DNA of 64,000 nt from Nocardia rosealba (GTDB lineage Bacteria; Actinomycetota; Actinomycetes; Mycobacteriales; Mycobacteriaceae): positions 632,505-696,504 of the forward strand of contig NZ_JAIWNA010000001.1 in NCBI RefSeq assembly GCF_020216065.1. Reading direction: 5' to 3'. Below the pieces are notes generated by a model, which ran no database searches, was not told where the DNA came from, and worked only from the letters and a program-made list of their open reading frames with translations. How positions within the stretch are numbered: the first letter of the stretch is position 1; each line of letters opens with the position of its first letter. This document shows, piece by piece, positions 9,318 to 21,711 of this stretch. The position numbers were made by a program, and so were the translations under genes.

Positions 9318-9647
9318 CTAGAGGTCGAGTTCGTCGGCGACCCCTTCGCCGCTGATCAGGTTCTCGTCCCCGTCGAGGTCGGCTTTGTCGAGGGAGTCCT
9401 CGTCGAAAGCGCGGACGGCGGCTTCTTCGGCGGGGCGCTCGTCTTCTTCCATCTCCTCGTGGCGCTCGCCGCTCTCGGTCCACTCCTCGGACAGTTCCTC
9501 GCTGATACCGAGGAAGCCGTCGGCGTCGGCCTCGCGGTTGCGGATCACGTAGTCCGCGGGCGGGTCTTCGATATTGCGTTCGTATTCGATGATGTCGTCG
9601 GCCTGATCGTCGTCGCCCATGTCCATGTCCAGCGGTTCACGGCTCAT
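9318..9647 (-). CDS. DUF5709-type acidic protein
   Basis: The 109-residue protein is strongly acidic, rich in Asp and Glu, with no signal peptide or membrane segment. Its YERNIEDPPADYVIRN and DGFLGISEE patterns match the actinobacterial DUF5709 family as I remember it. The function is unknown; such small acidic cytosolic proteins could be stress or nucleoid-associated factors, but nothing here shows that. It is convergent with egtD and appears to be transcribed alone. Confidence 0.75.
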   Translation of the reverse strand: MSREPLDMDMGDDDQADDIIEYERNIEDPPADYVIRNREADADGFLGISEELSEEWTESGERHEEMEEDERPAEEAAVRAFDEDSLDKADLDGDENLISGEGVADELDL

Positions 9648-9702
9648 GGTGCCAGTATCGGCCCGTGGGCCGACCGGCGCCGGGAAGGCACGCCCGCGCG
9701 GA

Positions 9703-10344
9703 TCAGTCGACGCCTTCGAGGACGGCGGCGAGCCATTCGATGAGCGGACGTAGCTCGTTCCAGGCTCGCCGGACCTCGGTGACGCCCGCGGGGGTCTCGA
9801 GCCAGTCGGGTGCGCCGAAGTCGCGGCGAACGATCAGCGACTTGTGGCGGAGCAGTTCGATGCGCGGATGGTCGGCGGGGTAGCCCTTGGGGCGGGTCTT
9901 GAGCTGTTCGCCGCCGAGGTCGAAACCGGCGGCGGTGATCGCGGCCAGAATGCTTTCCAGTTCGCGGCCGCGCACGTCGTCGTCGATGGTGGCGCGCAGG
10001 ACTGCCAGGGCACTCGGCGCGGGTCGGAAACAGCCGCCGCCGACGGACAGCCCGGCCGCGCTGAGCTGCACATACCAGCCCACACCCGGGGAGAGGTGGA
10101 CCACCGCGCCCTGATGAGTCTTGTAGGGCGTCTTGTCGGCGGAGAATCGGACGTCGCGGTAGGGCCGGAAAACTCTGGCGTCCCCGAATTCGGCCGCCAG
10201 TTCGGCGGTGAGGGCGACCATCGGCGCCCGCACCGCCTCGTCGTAGGTGTGTTTGTGCGCGGTCCAGAAGGCTTTGGAGTTGTCGGCCTCCAGATCCTCG
10301 TAGAAGTCCAGGCCGGCCAGGGGGAAACCGGTGAAAGCGTTCAT
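9703..10344 (-). CDS. DUF2461 domain-containing protein
   Basis: This 213-residue soluble protein matches the DUF2461/TIGR02453 family. The GFPLAGLDFYEDLEADNSKAFW start, the FRPYRDVRFSADKTPYKTH block and the GVGWYVQLSAAGLSVGGG block are typical. The family is widespread and has no known biochemical role. The gene lies 15 bases downstream of a small membrane-protein gene on the same strand and could be co-transcribed with it. Confidence 0.85.
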   Translation of the reverse strand: MNAFTGFPLAGLDFYEDLEADNSKAFWTAHKHTYDEAVRAPMVALTAELAAEFGDARVFRPYRDVRFSADKTPYKTHQGAVVHLSPGVGWYVQLSAAGLSVGGGCFRPAPSALAVLRATIDDDVRGRELESILAAITAAGFDLGGEQLKTRPKGYPADHPRIELLRHKSLIVRRDFGAPDWLETPAGVTEVRRAWNELRPLIEWLAAVLEGVD

Positions 10345-10358
10345 CGTGCGTGCGGTTC

Positions 10359-10790
10359 TCAGTTCTGTGACGGGATGATGTCGGCGTCGAAGAAGAACAC
10401 CCGGATCGCCAGTCCCGCGAGCAACGCGAACAGCGCCGCCACGGCCGACCAGTTGCCGAGCGGTTCACCCTTCTTGCTCCCGTACAGCCCTGCCGCGATC
10501 CCGAGCACTCCGAAGATGATCGGGAAGAACAGCAGGGCGATCACGGCGAACACGAACGCCACTGTCGACCAGGTCTTACCCGCGGGCGCCTCGACATCAC
10601 CATCGGAGTCGTCGACGGGCAACCCACCGTAGGACACCTCGGGCCTGCCGGGATATTTGGCCTCGTGCGCGCCATGGGAGGGCTCGACCGGCTCGTCCGA
10701 CAGCGAATACGACACCTCGGGCCGCTCCGGCTTGGCATGCCGAGGCCGGTACTCGCCCTCCCCGGATCCGGATTCCTGCGGTGTGCTCAT
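10359..10790 (-). CDS. Small membrane protein with two C-terminal membrane segments (DUF4190-like)
   Basis: The 143-residue protein has a hydrophilic, Pro/Glu/Ser-rich N-terminal tail of about 70 residues followed by two hydrophobic segments (STVAFVFAVIALLFFPIIFG and WSAVAALFALLAGLAIR) joined by a short Lys/Gly loop. The hexapeptide RPEVSY occurs twice in the tail. The layout resembles DUF4190-type actinobacterial membrane proteins. Function unknown. Confidence 0.7.
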   Translation of the reverse strand: MSTPQESGSGEGEYRPRHAKPERPEVSYSLSDEPVEPSHGAHEAKYPGRPEVSYGGLPVDDSDGDVEAPAGKTWSTVAFVFAVIALLFFPIIFGVLGIAAGLYGSKKGEPLGNWSAVAALFALLAGLAIRVFFFDADIIPSQN

Positions 10791-10874
10791 CGAGACCTCC
10801 CAGATCGGGCTATCGTCGGGCTACCGTTCCCAGTATCACCCAACCGACCCTCGGCACCACGATGCCGACACACG

Positions 10875-10903
10875 AACGGCCCCCGGCGCGATGCCGAGGG
10901 CCG
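10875..10903 (-). terminator. Hairpin downstream of prs
   Basis: A GC-rich inverted repeat, ACGGCCC(C)CGGC and GCCG(A)GGGCCGT with a short GCGAT loop, lies 14 bases past the prs stop codon on the leftward strand. No T run follows. It is a plausible terminator for the glmU-prs transcript. Confidence 0.55.
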
Positions 10904-10916
10904 TCAGTGAGCAAAC

Positions 10917-11897
10917 TCAAGCGTTGCCGTTGAACAAGCCGGTTACCGAGCCGTTTTCGAAGACCTCGCGGATGGTGCGGGCCAGCAGCGGCGCGATCGA
11001 CAGCACCGTCAGCGTCGGGAACTTCTTCTCCTCGCTGATCGGCAGAGTGTTGGTGATGACGACTTCCTTGGCACCGCAGTTGGCGAGGCGCTCGGCGGCC
11101 GGGTCGCTGAGCACACCGTGGGTGGCCGCGATGATGACATCGCCCGCGCCGGCCTCCTTGAGCACCTTCACCGCACCGGCGATGGTGCCACCGGTGTCGA
11201 TCATGTCGTCGATCAGCACGCAGGTGCGGCCCTCGACGTCACCGACGACGCGGTTGGACTTCACCTGGTTGGGGACCAGCGGGTCGCGGGTCTTGTGGAT
11301 GAACGACAGCGGGGTGCCACCGAGCGCGTCGGCCCACTTCTCGGCGACCTTCACGCGGCCGGCGTCGGGGGAGACCACGGCCAGGTTGTCGGTGGAGTAG
11401 TTGGTGCGGATGTAGTCCGACAGCTGCACAAGCGCGTGCATGTGATCGACGGGGCCGTCGAAGAAGCCCTGGATCTGGTCGGTGTGCAGGTCGACGCTGA
11501 TGATGCGGTCGGCACCGGCGGTCTTGAGCAAGTCGGCGACGAGGCGGGCGGAGATGGGCTCGCGGCCGCGGTGCTTCTTGTCCTGGCGGGCGTAGGGGTA
11601 GAACGGCAGCACGGCGGTGATCCGTTTGGCCGAACCGCGCTTGAGCGCGTCGATCATGATGAGCTGTTCCATCAGCCACTGGTTCAGCGGGGCCGGGAAG
11701 CTCTGCAGCACGAAGGCGTCGGAACCGCGCACCGACTCCTCGAACCGGACGAAGATCTCACCGTTGGCGAACTCACGCGCGGTCTGCGGGGTGATGTCGA
11801 CATCGAGTTCCTTGGCGACCTGCTCGGCAAGCTCAGGATGTGACCGGCCGGCGAAGAGCATCAAGTTCTTCTGATTGTCGATCGAGAACGCGGTCAC
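10917..11897 (-). CDS. prs: Ribose-phosphate pyrophosphokinase
   Basis: The 326-residue enzyme makes PRPP from ribose 5-phosphate and ATP, for nucleotide, histidine, tryptophan and, in this group, decaprenylphosphoryl-arabinose synthesis. Clear motifs are the N-terminal [31 protein letters not shown] (ATP/regulatory flexible loop), the [15 protein letters not shown] metal-binding stretch and the PRPP-binding [12 protein letters not shown]. The start is the GTG at 11897, which overlaps the glmU stop (GTGA). The same glmU-prs pairing is found in mycobacteria. Confidence 0.97.
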   Translation of the reverse strand: MTAFSIDNQKNLMLFAGRSHPELAEQVAKELDVDITPQTAREFANGEIFVRFEESVRGSDAFVLQSFPAPLNQWLMEQLIMIDALKRGSAKRITAVLPFYPYARQDKKHRGREPISARLVADLLKTAGADRIISVDLHTDQIQGFFDGPVDHMHALVQLSDYIRTNYSTDNLAVVSPDAGRVKVAEKWADALGGTPLSFIHKTRDPLVPNQVKSNRVVGDVEGRTCVLIDDMIDTGGTIAGAVKVLKEAGAGDVIIAATHGVLSDPAAERLANCGAKEVVITNTLPISEEKKFPTLTVLSIAPLLARTIREVFENGSVTGLFNGNA

Positions 11898-13384
11898 TGC
11901 TGGTTGCCATCCTTTTGCTCGATTGCCTTGTTCGACGTCTCGTCTGCCGCGATGGCTTCTGCCGCCGCGCGCGCCGCAGCGGTTCCGGGACGGTAGCGCT
12001 GCACCCAGTTCTCAATGGTGCGCTGTGGCCCACCCGACACGGCAAGTGCCCCGGGTGGAACGCTCCTGCGCAGTACAGTACCCGCACCCGTATAGGCGCC
12101 GTCACCCACGGTTACCGGAGCGATGAACATGGTGTCGCTGCCGGTCCGCACGTGGGAACCGACCACAGTGTGGTGCTTGTTCACCCCGTCGTAGTTCACG
12201 AAAACACTGGACGCGCCGATGTTGCTGTACTCGCCGATCGTCGCGTCACCGACGTAGGTGAGGTGCGGAACCTTGGAGTGCGCGCCGACCGTCGCGTTCT
12301 TGGTCTCGACGAACGCGCCGAGCTTGCCGTGCTCGCCGAGCACGGTGCCGGGGCGCAGGTAGCTGAACGGTCCGACGTTGGCGTTCTCGCCGATCTCGGC
12401 CTGCTCGCCATGGGTGCGCACCACCTTGGCGCCCGCGCCGACGATCACATCGGTGAGCGTGGTGTCTGGCCCGATCTCGGCGTCCTCCCCGATGTGGGTC
12501 TCGCCGAACAGCTGGGTTCCGGGGCGAAGGACCGCGTCGCGCCCGATCCGCACACTCGCGTCGACCCAGGTGGTGGCCGGATCGATGACGGTGACGCCCG
12601 CGCGCATGTGCCGCTCGAGGATGTAGCGGTTGAGCGTGGCACCCGCCTGCGACAACTGCACCCGGTCGTTGACCCCGGTGACCTTGTTGGAATCGACCAG
12701 TCGCGCGCCGTGCACGGGATGCCCGGCCTCGCGGGCCAGCCGCAGCACGTCGGTGAGGTAGAGCTCGTGCTGGGCATTGGCCGTGGACAGCCGCCCGATC
12801 ATGGTGCGCAGCACGGCGGCGTCGAAGGCGTAGACGCCGGAATTGACCTCTTTGATCTTGGCCTGGGCCGGGGTCGCGTCGGCGTGCTCGACGATCTCGG
12901 CGACCTGACCGTCGTCGTCGCGCACGATCCGGCCGTAGCCGTTCGGGTCGTCGGGGACGAAGGTGAGCACGGTGACCGCCGGTCGTTCGGCGTAGCTGCG
13001 GTGCTCGTCGAGCAGGGCGCCGAGGGTGTGCCCGTCGAGCAGCGGCACATCGGCGGAGGTGACGAGCAGGTCGCCGGTGAAATCGGCGGGCACGGCCTCG
13101 AGCGCGCACTGCACGGCGTGGCCGGTGCCGAGCTGCTGTTCCTGTACCGCACAGACGATTTCGCGTCCGAGTTCCTTGCCGACCTCGGCGACGGCGGCGC
13201 CGACCTTGTCGCGGTCGTGCCCGACGACGGTGATCAGGTGGGTGGGGTCGATCTCCGCCGCGGCGTGCAGCGCGTGCGAGAGCATCGAGCGTCCCGCGAG
13301 CGGATGCAGCACTTTCGGAGTCTTCGACCGCATTCGCGTCCCAGCCCCGGCTGCGAGAACGACGACGGCGGTCTGCGGTGGCAT
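11894..13384 (-). CDS. glmU: Bifunctional GlmU: glucosamine-1-phosphate acetyltransferase / UDP-GlcNAc pyrophosphorylase
   Basis: This 496-residue cytosolic enzyme makes UDP-GlcNAc for peptidoglycan and mycothiol. The N-terminal uridyltransferase domain starts with [21 protein letters not shown], and the C-terminal left-handed beta-helix carries hexapeptide repeats ([24 protein letters not shown]) and the YDGVNKHHT acetyltransferase segment. I chose the ATG at 13384 because the additional 28 upstream residues in the longer frame have no family similarity and run into the tRNA-Gln promoter side. Translation is coupled to prs by a 4-base overlap. Confidence 0.95.
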   Translation of the reverse strand: MPPQTAVVVLAAGAGTRMRSKTPKVLHPLAGRSMLSHALHAAAEIDPTHLITVVGHDRDKVGAAVAEVGKELGREIVCAVQEQQLGTGHAVQCALEAVPADFTGDLLVTSADVPLLDGHTLGALLDEHRSYAERPAVTVLTFVPDDPNGYGRIVRDDDGQVAEIVEHADATPAQAKIKEVNSGVYAFDAAVLRTMIGRLSTANAQHELYLTDVLRLAREAGHPVHGARLVDSNKVTGVNDRVQLSQAGATLNRYILERHMRAGVTVIDPATTWVDASVRIGRDAVLRPGTQLFGETHIGEDAEIGPDTTLTDVIVGAGAKVVRTHGEQAEIGENANVGPFSYLRPGTVLGEHGKLGAFVETKNATVGAHSKVPHLTYVGDATIGEYSNIGASSVFVNYDGVNKHHTVVGSHVRTGSDTMFIAPVTVGDGAYTGAGTVLRRSVPPGALAVSGGPQRTIENWVQRYRPGTAAARAAAEAIAADETSNKAIEQKDGNQQ

Positions 13385-13482
13385 GGATCTCCCTCGGCTG
13401 CCGGTCAGCGAGTGTGCTGTGGCGGGTTCGGTCGGTCGGTGATGGGGTGCGGGCCGACGATACGTCACTGTGCCCGTGTGTG

Positions 13483-13553
13483 CTCCGCCGCCAGGACTCG
13501 AACCTGAACTATCTGAACCAAAATCAGAGGTGCTGCCATTACACTACGGCGGA
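13483..13553 (-). tRNA. tRNA-Gln (anticodon UUG)
   Basis: The leftward 71-base sequence folds as a cloverleaf with acceptor stem TCCGCCG/CGGCGGA. The anticodon stem TCTGA/TCAGA closes the loop TTTTGGT, so the anticodon is TTG. A TTCGAGT T-loop is present. CCA is not encoded. The gene lies between glmU and a TetR gene. An inverted repeat at 13565-13583 would form a hairpin in its 5' leader. Confidence 0.95.
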
Positions 13554-13895
13554 TCGCCACACCAGTGGGCTGTCAGAGCCCACCACTGTGCTACGGCACG
13601 GCCATGATCCTCGCATAGCAGTCCGCCTCTCCGCGAATTTTGGCTTGCCCGCCACTCCGCGAATTTTGGCCGGACTCAGGTGCGGGGCGAGTCGGAAACG
13701 CGGCAAGCGTGCGGAAGTGGCCTGGTCAGCCGGTACCCGACGAGTTACCCATGTGCTCGCGAGATCAGTCGTCGGCAGGGTGGGGATGTGGTGGCGTTGT
13801 GCGGTCTGAGACAGTTGGGGGTGGTGGGTCCGGCAGGTGGTGGAGAGGCAGGGAAGTTGTCTTCTAGTGATCCGGGTCGGGTGGCCAGGCCGAGA
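13554..13895. promoter_or_regulatory. Intergenic region between tRNA-Gln and the TetR gene
   Basis: This 342-base gap has no supported gene. It should hold the divergent promoters for tRNA-Gln and the rightward TetR regulator. Just upstream of the tRNA lies a hairpin-forming repeat (GTGGGCT at 13565-13571, AGCCCAC at 13577-13583). Further on, a 16-base direct repeat occurs twice with a 26-base period. On the tRNA strand a TATGCG, a possible -10 element, follows the nearer repeat copy by 17 bases. Confidence 0.5.
13629..13670. repeat. 16-base direct repeat, two copies
   Basis: The sequence CTCCGCGAATTTTGGC is present at 13629-13644 and again at 13655-13670, identical in both copies. The core GAATTTTGGC also occurs at 53153-53162, upstream of the tRNA-Leu gene in the same relative orientation. 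It could be part of tRNA promoters or a regulator binding site; the sequence alone does not decide. Confidence 0.7.
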
Positions 13896-14522
13896 ATGAC
13901 CGGTACGCAGCGGCGTCAGCAGTTGATCGAGATCGGTCGCGCGTTGTTCGCGGAGCGGGGCTACGACGCCACGTCGATCGAGGAGATCGCGCAGCGTGCG
14001 CAGGTGTCCAAGCCGGTGGTCTACGAGCATTTCGGGGGTAAGGAAGGGCTCTACGCGGTGGTCGTCGACCGCGAGATGTCGATGCTGCTCGACATGGTCA
14101 CCTCCTCGCTCACCCAGAACCGGTCGCGGTTGCGGCTCGAACAGGTGGCGCTCGCGCTGCTCACCTACATCGAGGAACGCACCGACGGATTCCGCATCCT
14201 GGTGCGCGACCAGCCGGCGCCCAACGCCGACGGCCGGTACTCGAGCCTGCTCAACGAGGCCGTCAATCAGGTGGCGCACATTCTCGCGGGCGACTTCGCC
14301 CGCCGCGATCTCGACACCAGCCTCGCCCCGCTCTACGCCCAGGCGCTCGTCGGCATGGTGTCGACGGCGGCCACCTGGTGGCTCGACGAGCGCACCCCGC
14401 CGAAGGAAGTGGTCGCGGCGCATCTGGTGAACCTGTGCTGGAACGGTTTGAGCCACTTGGAAGCCGAACCGGGTCTCAGCTCCGAATGGAATACGAACAT
14501 CGCGGGGCCCAAGCCGGGGTAA
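13896..14522 (+). CDS. TetR family regulator (Rv1019-like)
   Basis: The 208-residue protein has a typical N-terminal TetR helix-turn-helix: RALFAERGYDATSIEEIAQ followed by VSKPVVYEHFGGKEGLYAVV. The C-terminal ligand domain ends with VVAAHLVNLCWNGLSHLEAEP. The ATG at 13896 fits the family N-terminus; a TTG at 13857 after GGCAGGGA would add 13 residues and is possible. Its place between glmU and mfd corresponds to Rv1019 of M. tuberculosis (recalled). Ligand unknown. Confidence 0.85.
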   Translation: MTGTQRRQQLIEIGRALFAERGYDATSIEEIAQRAQVSKPVVYEHFGGKEGLYAVVVDREMSMLLDMVTSSLTQNRSRLRLEQVALALLTYIEERTDGFRILVRDQPAPNADGRYSSLLNEAVNQVAHILAGDFARRDLDTSLAPLYAQALVGMVSTAATWWLDERTPPKEVVAAHLVNLCWNGLSHLEAEPGLSSEWNTNIAGPKPG

Positions 14523-14616
14523 CCGGTCGATAGCGCCCGTGCCGGAAGCGAATCCAGGATTCGGGTGCCCCCGAAGGGTCTGGTGGTACGGTTCACCCAT
14601 CCTTTTGGGTGCTGCC

Positions 14617-14627
14617 GGGCGGTATGT
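14617..14627 (+). promoter_or_regulatory. Possible gamma-butyrolactone-receptor half-site
   Basis: GGGCGGTATGT lies 65 bases before the ScbR/ArpA-like regulator gene. It agrees with the half-site described for Streptomyces receptors, GG(T/C)CGGT(A/T)(T/C)G(T/G), at all but the third position. The other half of the palindrome is not recognisable. Weak evidence, given for testing autoregulation. Confidence 0.3.
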
Positions 14628-14691
14628 CGATCAATTTCGGGATGTCGGTCTACTTCAGGATGGCTGGATTATTGGATGACAGGCGGATCTG

Positions 14692-15339
14692 ATGGCTAGG
14701 CAAGCGCGCGCGGAGATCACCCGCGACTCCGTCCTTGCTGGCGCTGCCGATGTCTTTCTCCGTTTGGGCTACGCCAACGCGAGCCTCAGCGAAATCATCG
14801 CGCAGTCCAATGTGACCAAGGGCGCCTTGTACTTTCACTTCGGCTCCAAGGAGGAGCTGGCACGGGCGGTGGTCGATCAGGGCAACGAACGGCTCATCGG
14901 GTCGTGTCAGGGTTTCTTCGATTCCCGGGTGCCCGCGCTCGAGGCGTGCATCGGCATCACCTATGTGGTCGCCGATCTGTCGATGAACGATCCGATGGTC
15001 GGTGCGATGCTCAAACTCACCCACCAGATCGGTGACTATCGGGGCGCCCAGGGCGACAACATCGCCAAGACCTGGGGTGAGACCTATCGGGTGCTGTCGG
15101 AGCGGGCGATCTCCCAGGGCGACCTGCTCGCCGATCTCGACGCCGAGGTGGTCGGGCTGTTGCTGCAGGAACTCACCGCAGGCGTGCACATCGTCGCGGT
15201 GGGCACCGAGTCGATGGATCAGATGGCCACCCGGATGGAACGGGCCTGGTATTTCCTGCTGCCCTCGATCGTTCCGCCCGAGAAGCTGTCGTATTTCCGG
15301 GAGTTCGCGGCGCGCCGGTTGCGCCGCTACGTGGTCTAG
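14692..15339 (+). CDS. TetR regulator of the gamma-butyrolactone receptor type (ScbR/ArpA-like)
   Basis: The 215-residue protein starts MARQARAEITRDSVLAGAADVF and has the characteristic ISE-like SLSEIIAQSNVTKGALYFHF recognition segment of A-factor-type receptors. The C-terminal part contains a conserved Trp region (KTWGETYRVL) like the ligand pocket of that family. In Streptomyces such proteins repress antibiotic and developmental genes until a butyrolactone binds. No AfsA-type synthase or cyclase is nearby, so the ligand may be different or come from elsewhere. Its stop and that of the convergent downstream gene share a CTAG tetranucleotide. Confidence 0.75.
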   Translation: MARQARAEITRDSVLAGAADVFLRLGYANASLSEIIAQSNVTKGALYFHFGSKEELARAVVDQGNERLIGSCQGFFDSRVPALEACIGITYVVADLSMNDPMVGAMLKLTHQIGDYRGAQGDNIAKTWGETYRVLSERAISQGDLLADLDAEVVGLLLQELTAGVHIVAVGTESMDQMATRMERAWYFLLPSIVPPEKLSYFREFAARRLRRYVV

Positions 15340-15959
15340 ACGCTGCGGTCGGTGGCGAGCACGGCCCGCACGTCGGCGTCGGGTCCGCTCGCCTCGATCC
15401 GCACCTCGTCGCGACCGAAGGCGTGCAGCAGCAGTTCCGACGGCGGGCCGGTGAGCACCACCGCGTCGCCGGTGCCCGCGTGCGCGGTGATCCGCTCGCC
15501 GCCCGGCGTGGCCAGTACCAGCGGCACGGGCGACCTGCGGTAGTTCGCCCGGGCGATCGCCCGCAGCGCCCGCCACAGCCGCTGCTCGTCGGTATCGGCC
15601 AATTGCCTTGGTTCCCAACCTGGTTCGCCGCGGCGGATGTCTTCGTGGTGGATGAACATCTCGGTCAAGTTCACCATCGCGTCGACCGGGCGCAGCGGTG
15701 ACCACAGCGGTGGACCGGTGCGGATCTGCTCGGCGAGCTCCGGGAACGGGCGCTGCCGGATCTTGGCCTGTTGTCTGTCGAGGTAGCCCGCCATCGGCTT
15801 CAGGAGGATGCCGAGCGCGGCATCGGGCCTGCGTTCGCGCACAACCAGGTGGGCGGCGAGGTCGTAGACGGTCCAGGTGCCGCACAGCGTCGGCGCTTCG
15901 GCACCCGCCGCGAGTGCCGACCGAACAAGGGCGTGGCGTTCACGTTGAGCCAGACTCAC
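15336..15959 (-). CDS. TIGR03085-type metal-binding protein (mycothiol-dependent maleylpyruvate isomerase-like fold)
   Basis: The 207-residue protein resembles the DinB/mycothiol S-transferase-like fold. It opens with LAQRERHALVRSALAAGAEAPTLCGTWTVYDLAAHL; the family metal-binding His lies in DLAAHLVVRE, and another cluster is in NLTEMFIHHEDIRR. I recognise it as a TIGR03083/TIGR03085 group member; the true substrate is unknown. The start is a GTG at 15959; the longer frame upstream overlaps the divergent mfd promoter and gene. It is convergent with the ScbR-like gene, overlapping by 4 bases. Confidence 0.8.
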   Translation of the reverse strand: MSLAQRERHALVRSALAAGAEAPTLCGTWTVYDLAAHLVVRERRPDAALGILLKPMAGYLDRQQAKIRQRPFPELAEQIRTGPPLWSPLRPVDAMVNLTEMFIHHEDIRRGEPGWEPRQLADTDEQRLWRALRAIARANYRRSPVPLVLATPGGERITAHAGTGDAVVLTGPPSELLLHAFGRDEVRIEASGPDADVRAVLATDRSV

Positions 15960-16077
15960 GCTTGCGACCCTACGCCGCGTGGGCGGAGTCTCGCCCAGCT
16001 CGGGGAGATGTCGGACCCGGTGACTAGACTTTGCTACGTCCTCCTCGACCATCCCGTCTGCGCATTCAGGAGCGTTC
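15960..16077. promoter_or_regulatory. Divergent promoter region of the TIGR03085-type gene and mfd
   Basis: The 118-base gap separates two divergent starts. No strong operator is visible. A rightward GACTAGACTTTGCTACG stretch, about 50 bases before mfd, could hold a -10 element, but I cannot define the promoter. Confidence 0.3.
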
Positions 16078-19682
<3,605 letters not shown>

Positions 19683-19686
<4 letters not shown>

Positions 19687-20384
19687 GCGAGGCTCAGGAG
19701 GCGGCCGATACCGCCGTCGTCGCGGCGGGCCTGGCCGACGCCGTGCGGGTGATGGACCGGCTGTGGCACTTCGGCGGCTGGGAAACCACCCAGACCCACG
19801 ATTCGCTGCGCCCCTACCTGCTCGAGGAAACCTACGAACTGCTCGACGCCATCGGCTCCGGCGACTACGAGACCATCAAGGAGGAACTCGGCGACCTGCT
19901 GCTGCAGGTGCTGTTCCACTCCCGAATCGCCGAAGCCGCAGGCGAATTCACCGTCGACGATGTCGCGGCGGCACTGGTCGGCAAGCTCGTCCACCGCAGT
20001 CCGCACCTGATCGAGGCCGACCTGCCGCCCGGCATCTCGGTGGCCGAGAAGATCGCCGCGCAGGAAAAGGCCTGGGAGGAGCGCAAATCCGCCGAGAAGG
20101 CCCGCCGCTCCTGCCTCGACGGCATCGCCATGGCCCAGCCCGCGCTCGCGCTCGCCGAAAAGGTTCGGTCCCGCAGCGCCCGCGCCGGCCTGCCCGACGA
20201 CCTGGTCCCCGCCGCCCTGCGCACGGTGGAGTTGGGTGGCCCGGACTCCGCCGAGGAACGCCTGCGCAAGGCCACTCTCGATTTCGCCTCGGCCATCCGT
20301 GCGGCCGAGGACGCGGCGGAATCGGCGCGCGGGGAGCGGTTACCGCTGACGGCCGAGGACTGGCGCGCCCACTGGCCGCGCTGA
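19683..20384 (+). CDS. mazG: MazG nucleoside triphosphate pyrophosphohydrolase
   Basis: The 233-residue enzyme hydrolyses (d)NTPs, including oxidised ones, to NMPs. The MazG metal-binding signature is complete: [12 protein letters not shown], then [18 protein letters not shown] about 20 residues on. A second helical region ([23 protein letters not shown]) follows. The ATG overlaps the mfd stop, so the two genes are translationally coupled. The protein is shorter than I remember for the mycobacterial MazG (about 320 residues), lacking an N-terminal extension of roughly 90 residues. Confidence 0.92.
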
Positions 20385-20585
20385 CCACGCGCGACACCGC
20401 GAGCTCGGTTCCGGTCGAACCCGAGTGCGGTACGCAGCTACTCGACGGCTAACGATCTTGGTCGGGTGAATGCCCGGCGATCGCTGCCGAGACGTTAGCG
20501 GCAAGTGGCACAGCGCTTTAGACTCGGTGGCGAGCTCGCTGTTCGCGGCGGGCTGGGGTGTCCGACGATCGTCGAGGTGAGGTAG
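20385..20585. other. Intergenic region after mazG
   Basis: About 200 bases separate mazG from the PPOX gene. No clear terminator hairpin, RNA or promoter element stands out, although the stretch should contain the mazG terminator and the PPOX promoter. A GGTGAGG ribosome binding site precedes the PPOX ATG at 20586. Confidence 0.4.
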
Positions 20586-21065
20586 ATGGCAACAGAAGTC
20601 GATCCGGTAGAACACGGCGAGTTGACAGATCATCCCGAACTCGACGTGTTGCCGGTGTGGCCACAGGAAACCATCGCGGTACTGGTCACCACCGATCCCG
20701 CCCCGCACGCCATTCCGGTTTCCTGGCCGGTGCGCGCGGGCGACCGGCGCATCCTCATCAGCCTGCGCACCAATCGTGGGTCGCTCGCCCGGTTACGGGA
20801 GCGGCCCGAGGTGGCGTTGCTGATCCTGGGTGGCGGCAATGTGGCGTTGTCGGCCCGTGGCCGGGCGACGGTGATCGCCGAGCAGATGCCCGAGGCCGAG
20901 GACTACGCCGCCGTACGGATCGACGTCGATGTGATCGACGACCACCGTCAGTCGGCCTTCGCGGTGGACCGGGGTATCCAGCGAACGGTTCTCGACGACA
21001 CCGAGCTGCGCGCCCTGGAGGGCCGGGTCGAGACCTTGCGCACCTGGGCCGAGCAGCAGCACTGA
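20586..21065 (+). CDS. PPOX-fold FMN/F420-binding protein
   Basis: The 159-residue protein has the split beta-barrel of the pyridoxamine 5'-phosphate oxidase superfamily, with HAIPVSWPVRAGDRRILIS and the SLRTNRGSLARLRERPEVALLIL segment typical of actinobacterial flavin- or F420-dependent members. No partner gene indicates a substrate. It lies 25 bases upstream of the TerD-like gene on the same strand and may be co-transcribed with it. Confidence 0.75.
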   Translation: MATEVDPVEHGELTDHPELDVLPVWPQETIAVLVTTDPAPHAIPVSWPVRAGDRRILISLRTNRGSLARLRERPEVALLILGGGNVALSARGRATVIAEQMPEAEDYAAVRIDVDVIDDHRQSAFAVDRGIQRTVLDDTELRALEGRVETLRTWAEQQH

Positions 21066-21090
21066 ACACGATCAGGACAGAAGGGTTTTC

Positions 21091-21666
21091 ATGAGCGTCT
21101 CACTCGCCAAGGGCGGCAATGTCTCGCTGTCGAAGCAGACCGACAACCTCACCAAGGTCGCGGTCGGTCTCGGCTGGGACGTGCGGACCACCACCGGCGC
21201 CGACCACGATCTCGATGCCAGTGCGTTGGCGACCGGGGCCAACCTGAAGGTGCTGTCGGACCAGCATTTCGTGTTCTACAACAACCTGCGTTCGCCCGAG
21301 GGGACCATCGAGCACACCGGTGACAACCTGACCGGTGAGGGCGACGGTGACGACGAGGTGATCAATGTCGACCTGGCCGCCACGCCGCCGTCGATCACGA
21401 ACATCTTCTTTCCCGTGTCGATCCACGACGCCCAGGCGCGGGGGCAGTCCTTCGGACAGATCCGCAATGCCTACATCCGGGTGACCGATGCGAACACCGG
21501 TGTCGAGCTGGCTCGCTACGACCTGTCCGAGGACGCGTCGACCGAGACCGCGATGGTTTTCGGTGAGCTGTACCGGCACAACAACGAGTGGAAGTTCCGC
21601 GCTATCGGCCAGGGATACGCGTCCGGTCTCGCGGGGATCGCCCGCGATTACGGCGTCAACATCTGA
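21091..21666 (+). CDS. TerD family calcium-binding stress protein
   Basis: This 191-residue protein is a single TerD domain: MSVSLAKGGNVSLSKQT at the start, the acidic GEGDGDDEVINVDL metal-binding loop in the middle and the GELYRHNNEWKFRAIGQGY end. TerD-domain proteins bind Ca2+ and are linked to tellurite and other stress resistance and to actinomycete differentiation. It is not in a complete ter operon; no TerA, TerC or TerE homologue is in the window. A strong convergent terminator follows. Confidence 0.92.
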   Translation: MSVSLAKGGNVSLSKQTDNLTKVAVGLGWDVRTTTGADHDLDASALATGANLKVLSDQHFVFYNNLRSPEGTIEHTGDNLTGEGDGDDEVINVDLAATPPSITNIFFPVSIHDAQARGQSFGQIRNAYIRVTDANTGVELARYDLSEDASTETAMVFGELYRHNNEWKFRAIGQGYASGLAGIARDYGVNI

Positions 21667-21682
21667 CGAACCGCACGACGAG

Positions 21683-21711
21683 CGGGCGGCGGTCCTGGTG
21701 ACCGCCGCCCG
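21683..21711. terminator. Bidirectional hairpin terminator between the TerD gene and the MATE exporter
   Basis: A perfect 12-base stem, CGGGCGGCGGTC at 21683-21694 and GACCGCCGCCCG at 21700-21711, encloses a 5-base loop. It lies between the convergent TerD-like and MATE genes and ends one base before the MATE stop codon. Confidence 0.85.

Noticed and set aside
14581..14691. A complete gamma-butyrolactone autoregulatory palindrome
   Set aside because: Only one half-site resembles the consensus; the opposite half matches at few positions.
20558..21094. Alternative frame overlapping the PPOX gene
   Set aside because: Arg/Pro/Ala-rich shadow composition; the PPOX frame at 20586-21065 has clear family motifs.
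21091..21666. Tellurite resistance operon
   Set aside because: Only a single TerD-type protein is present; TerA, TerC and other partners are missing.
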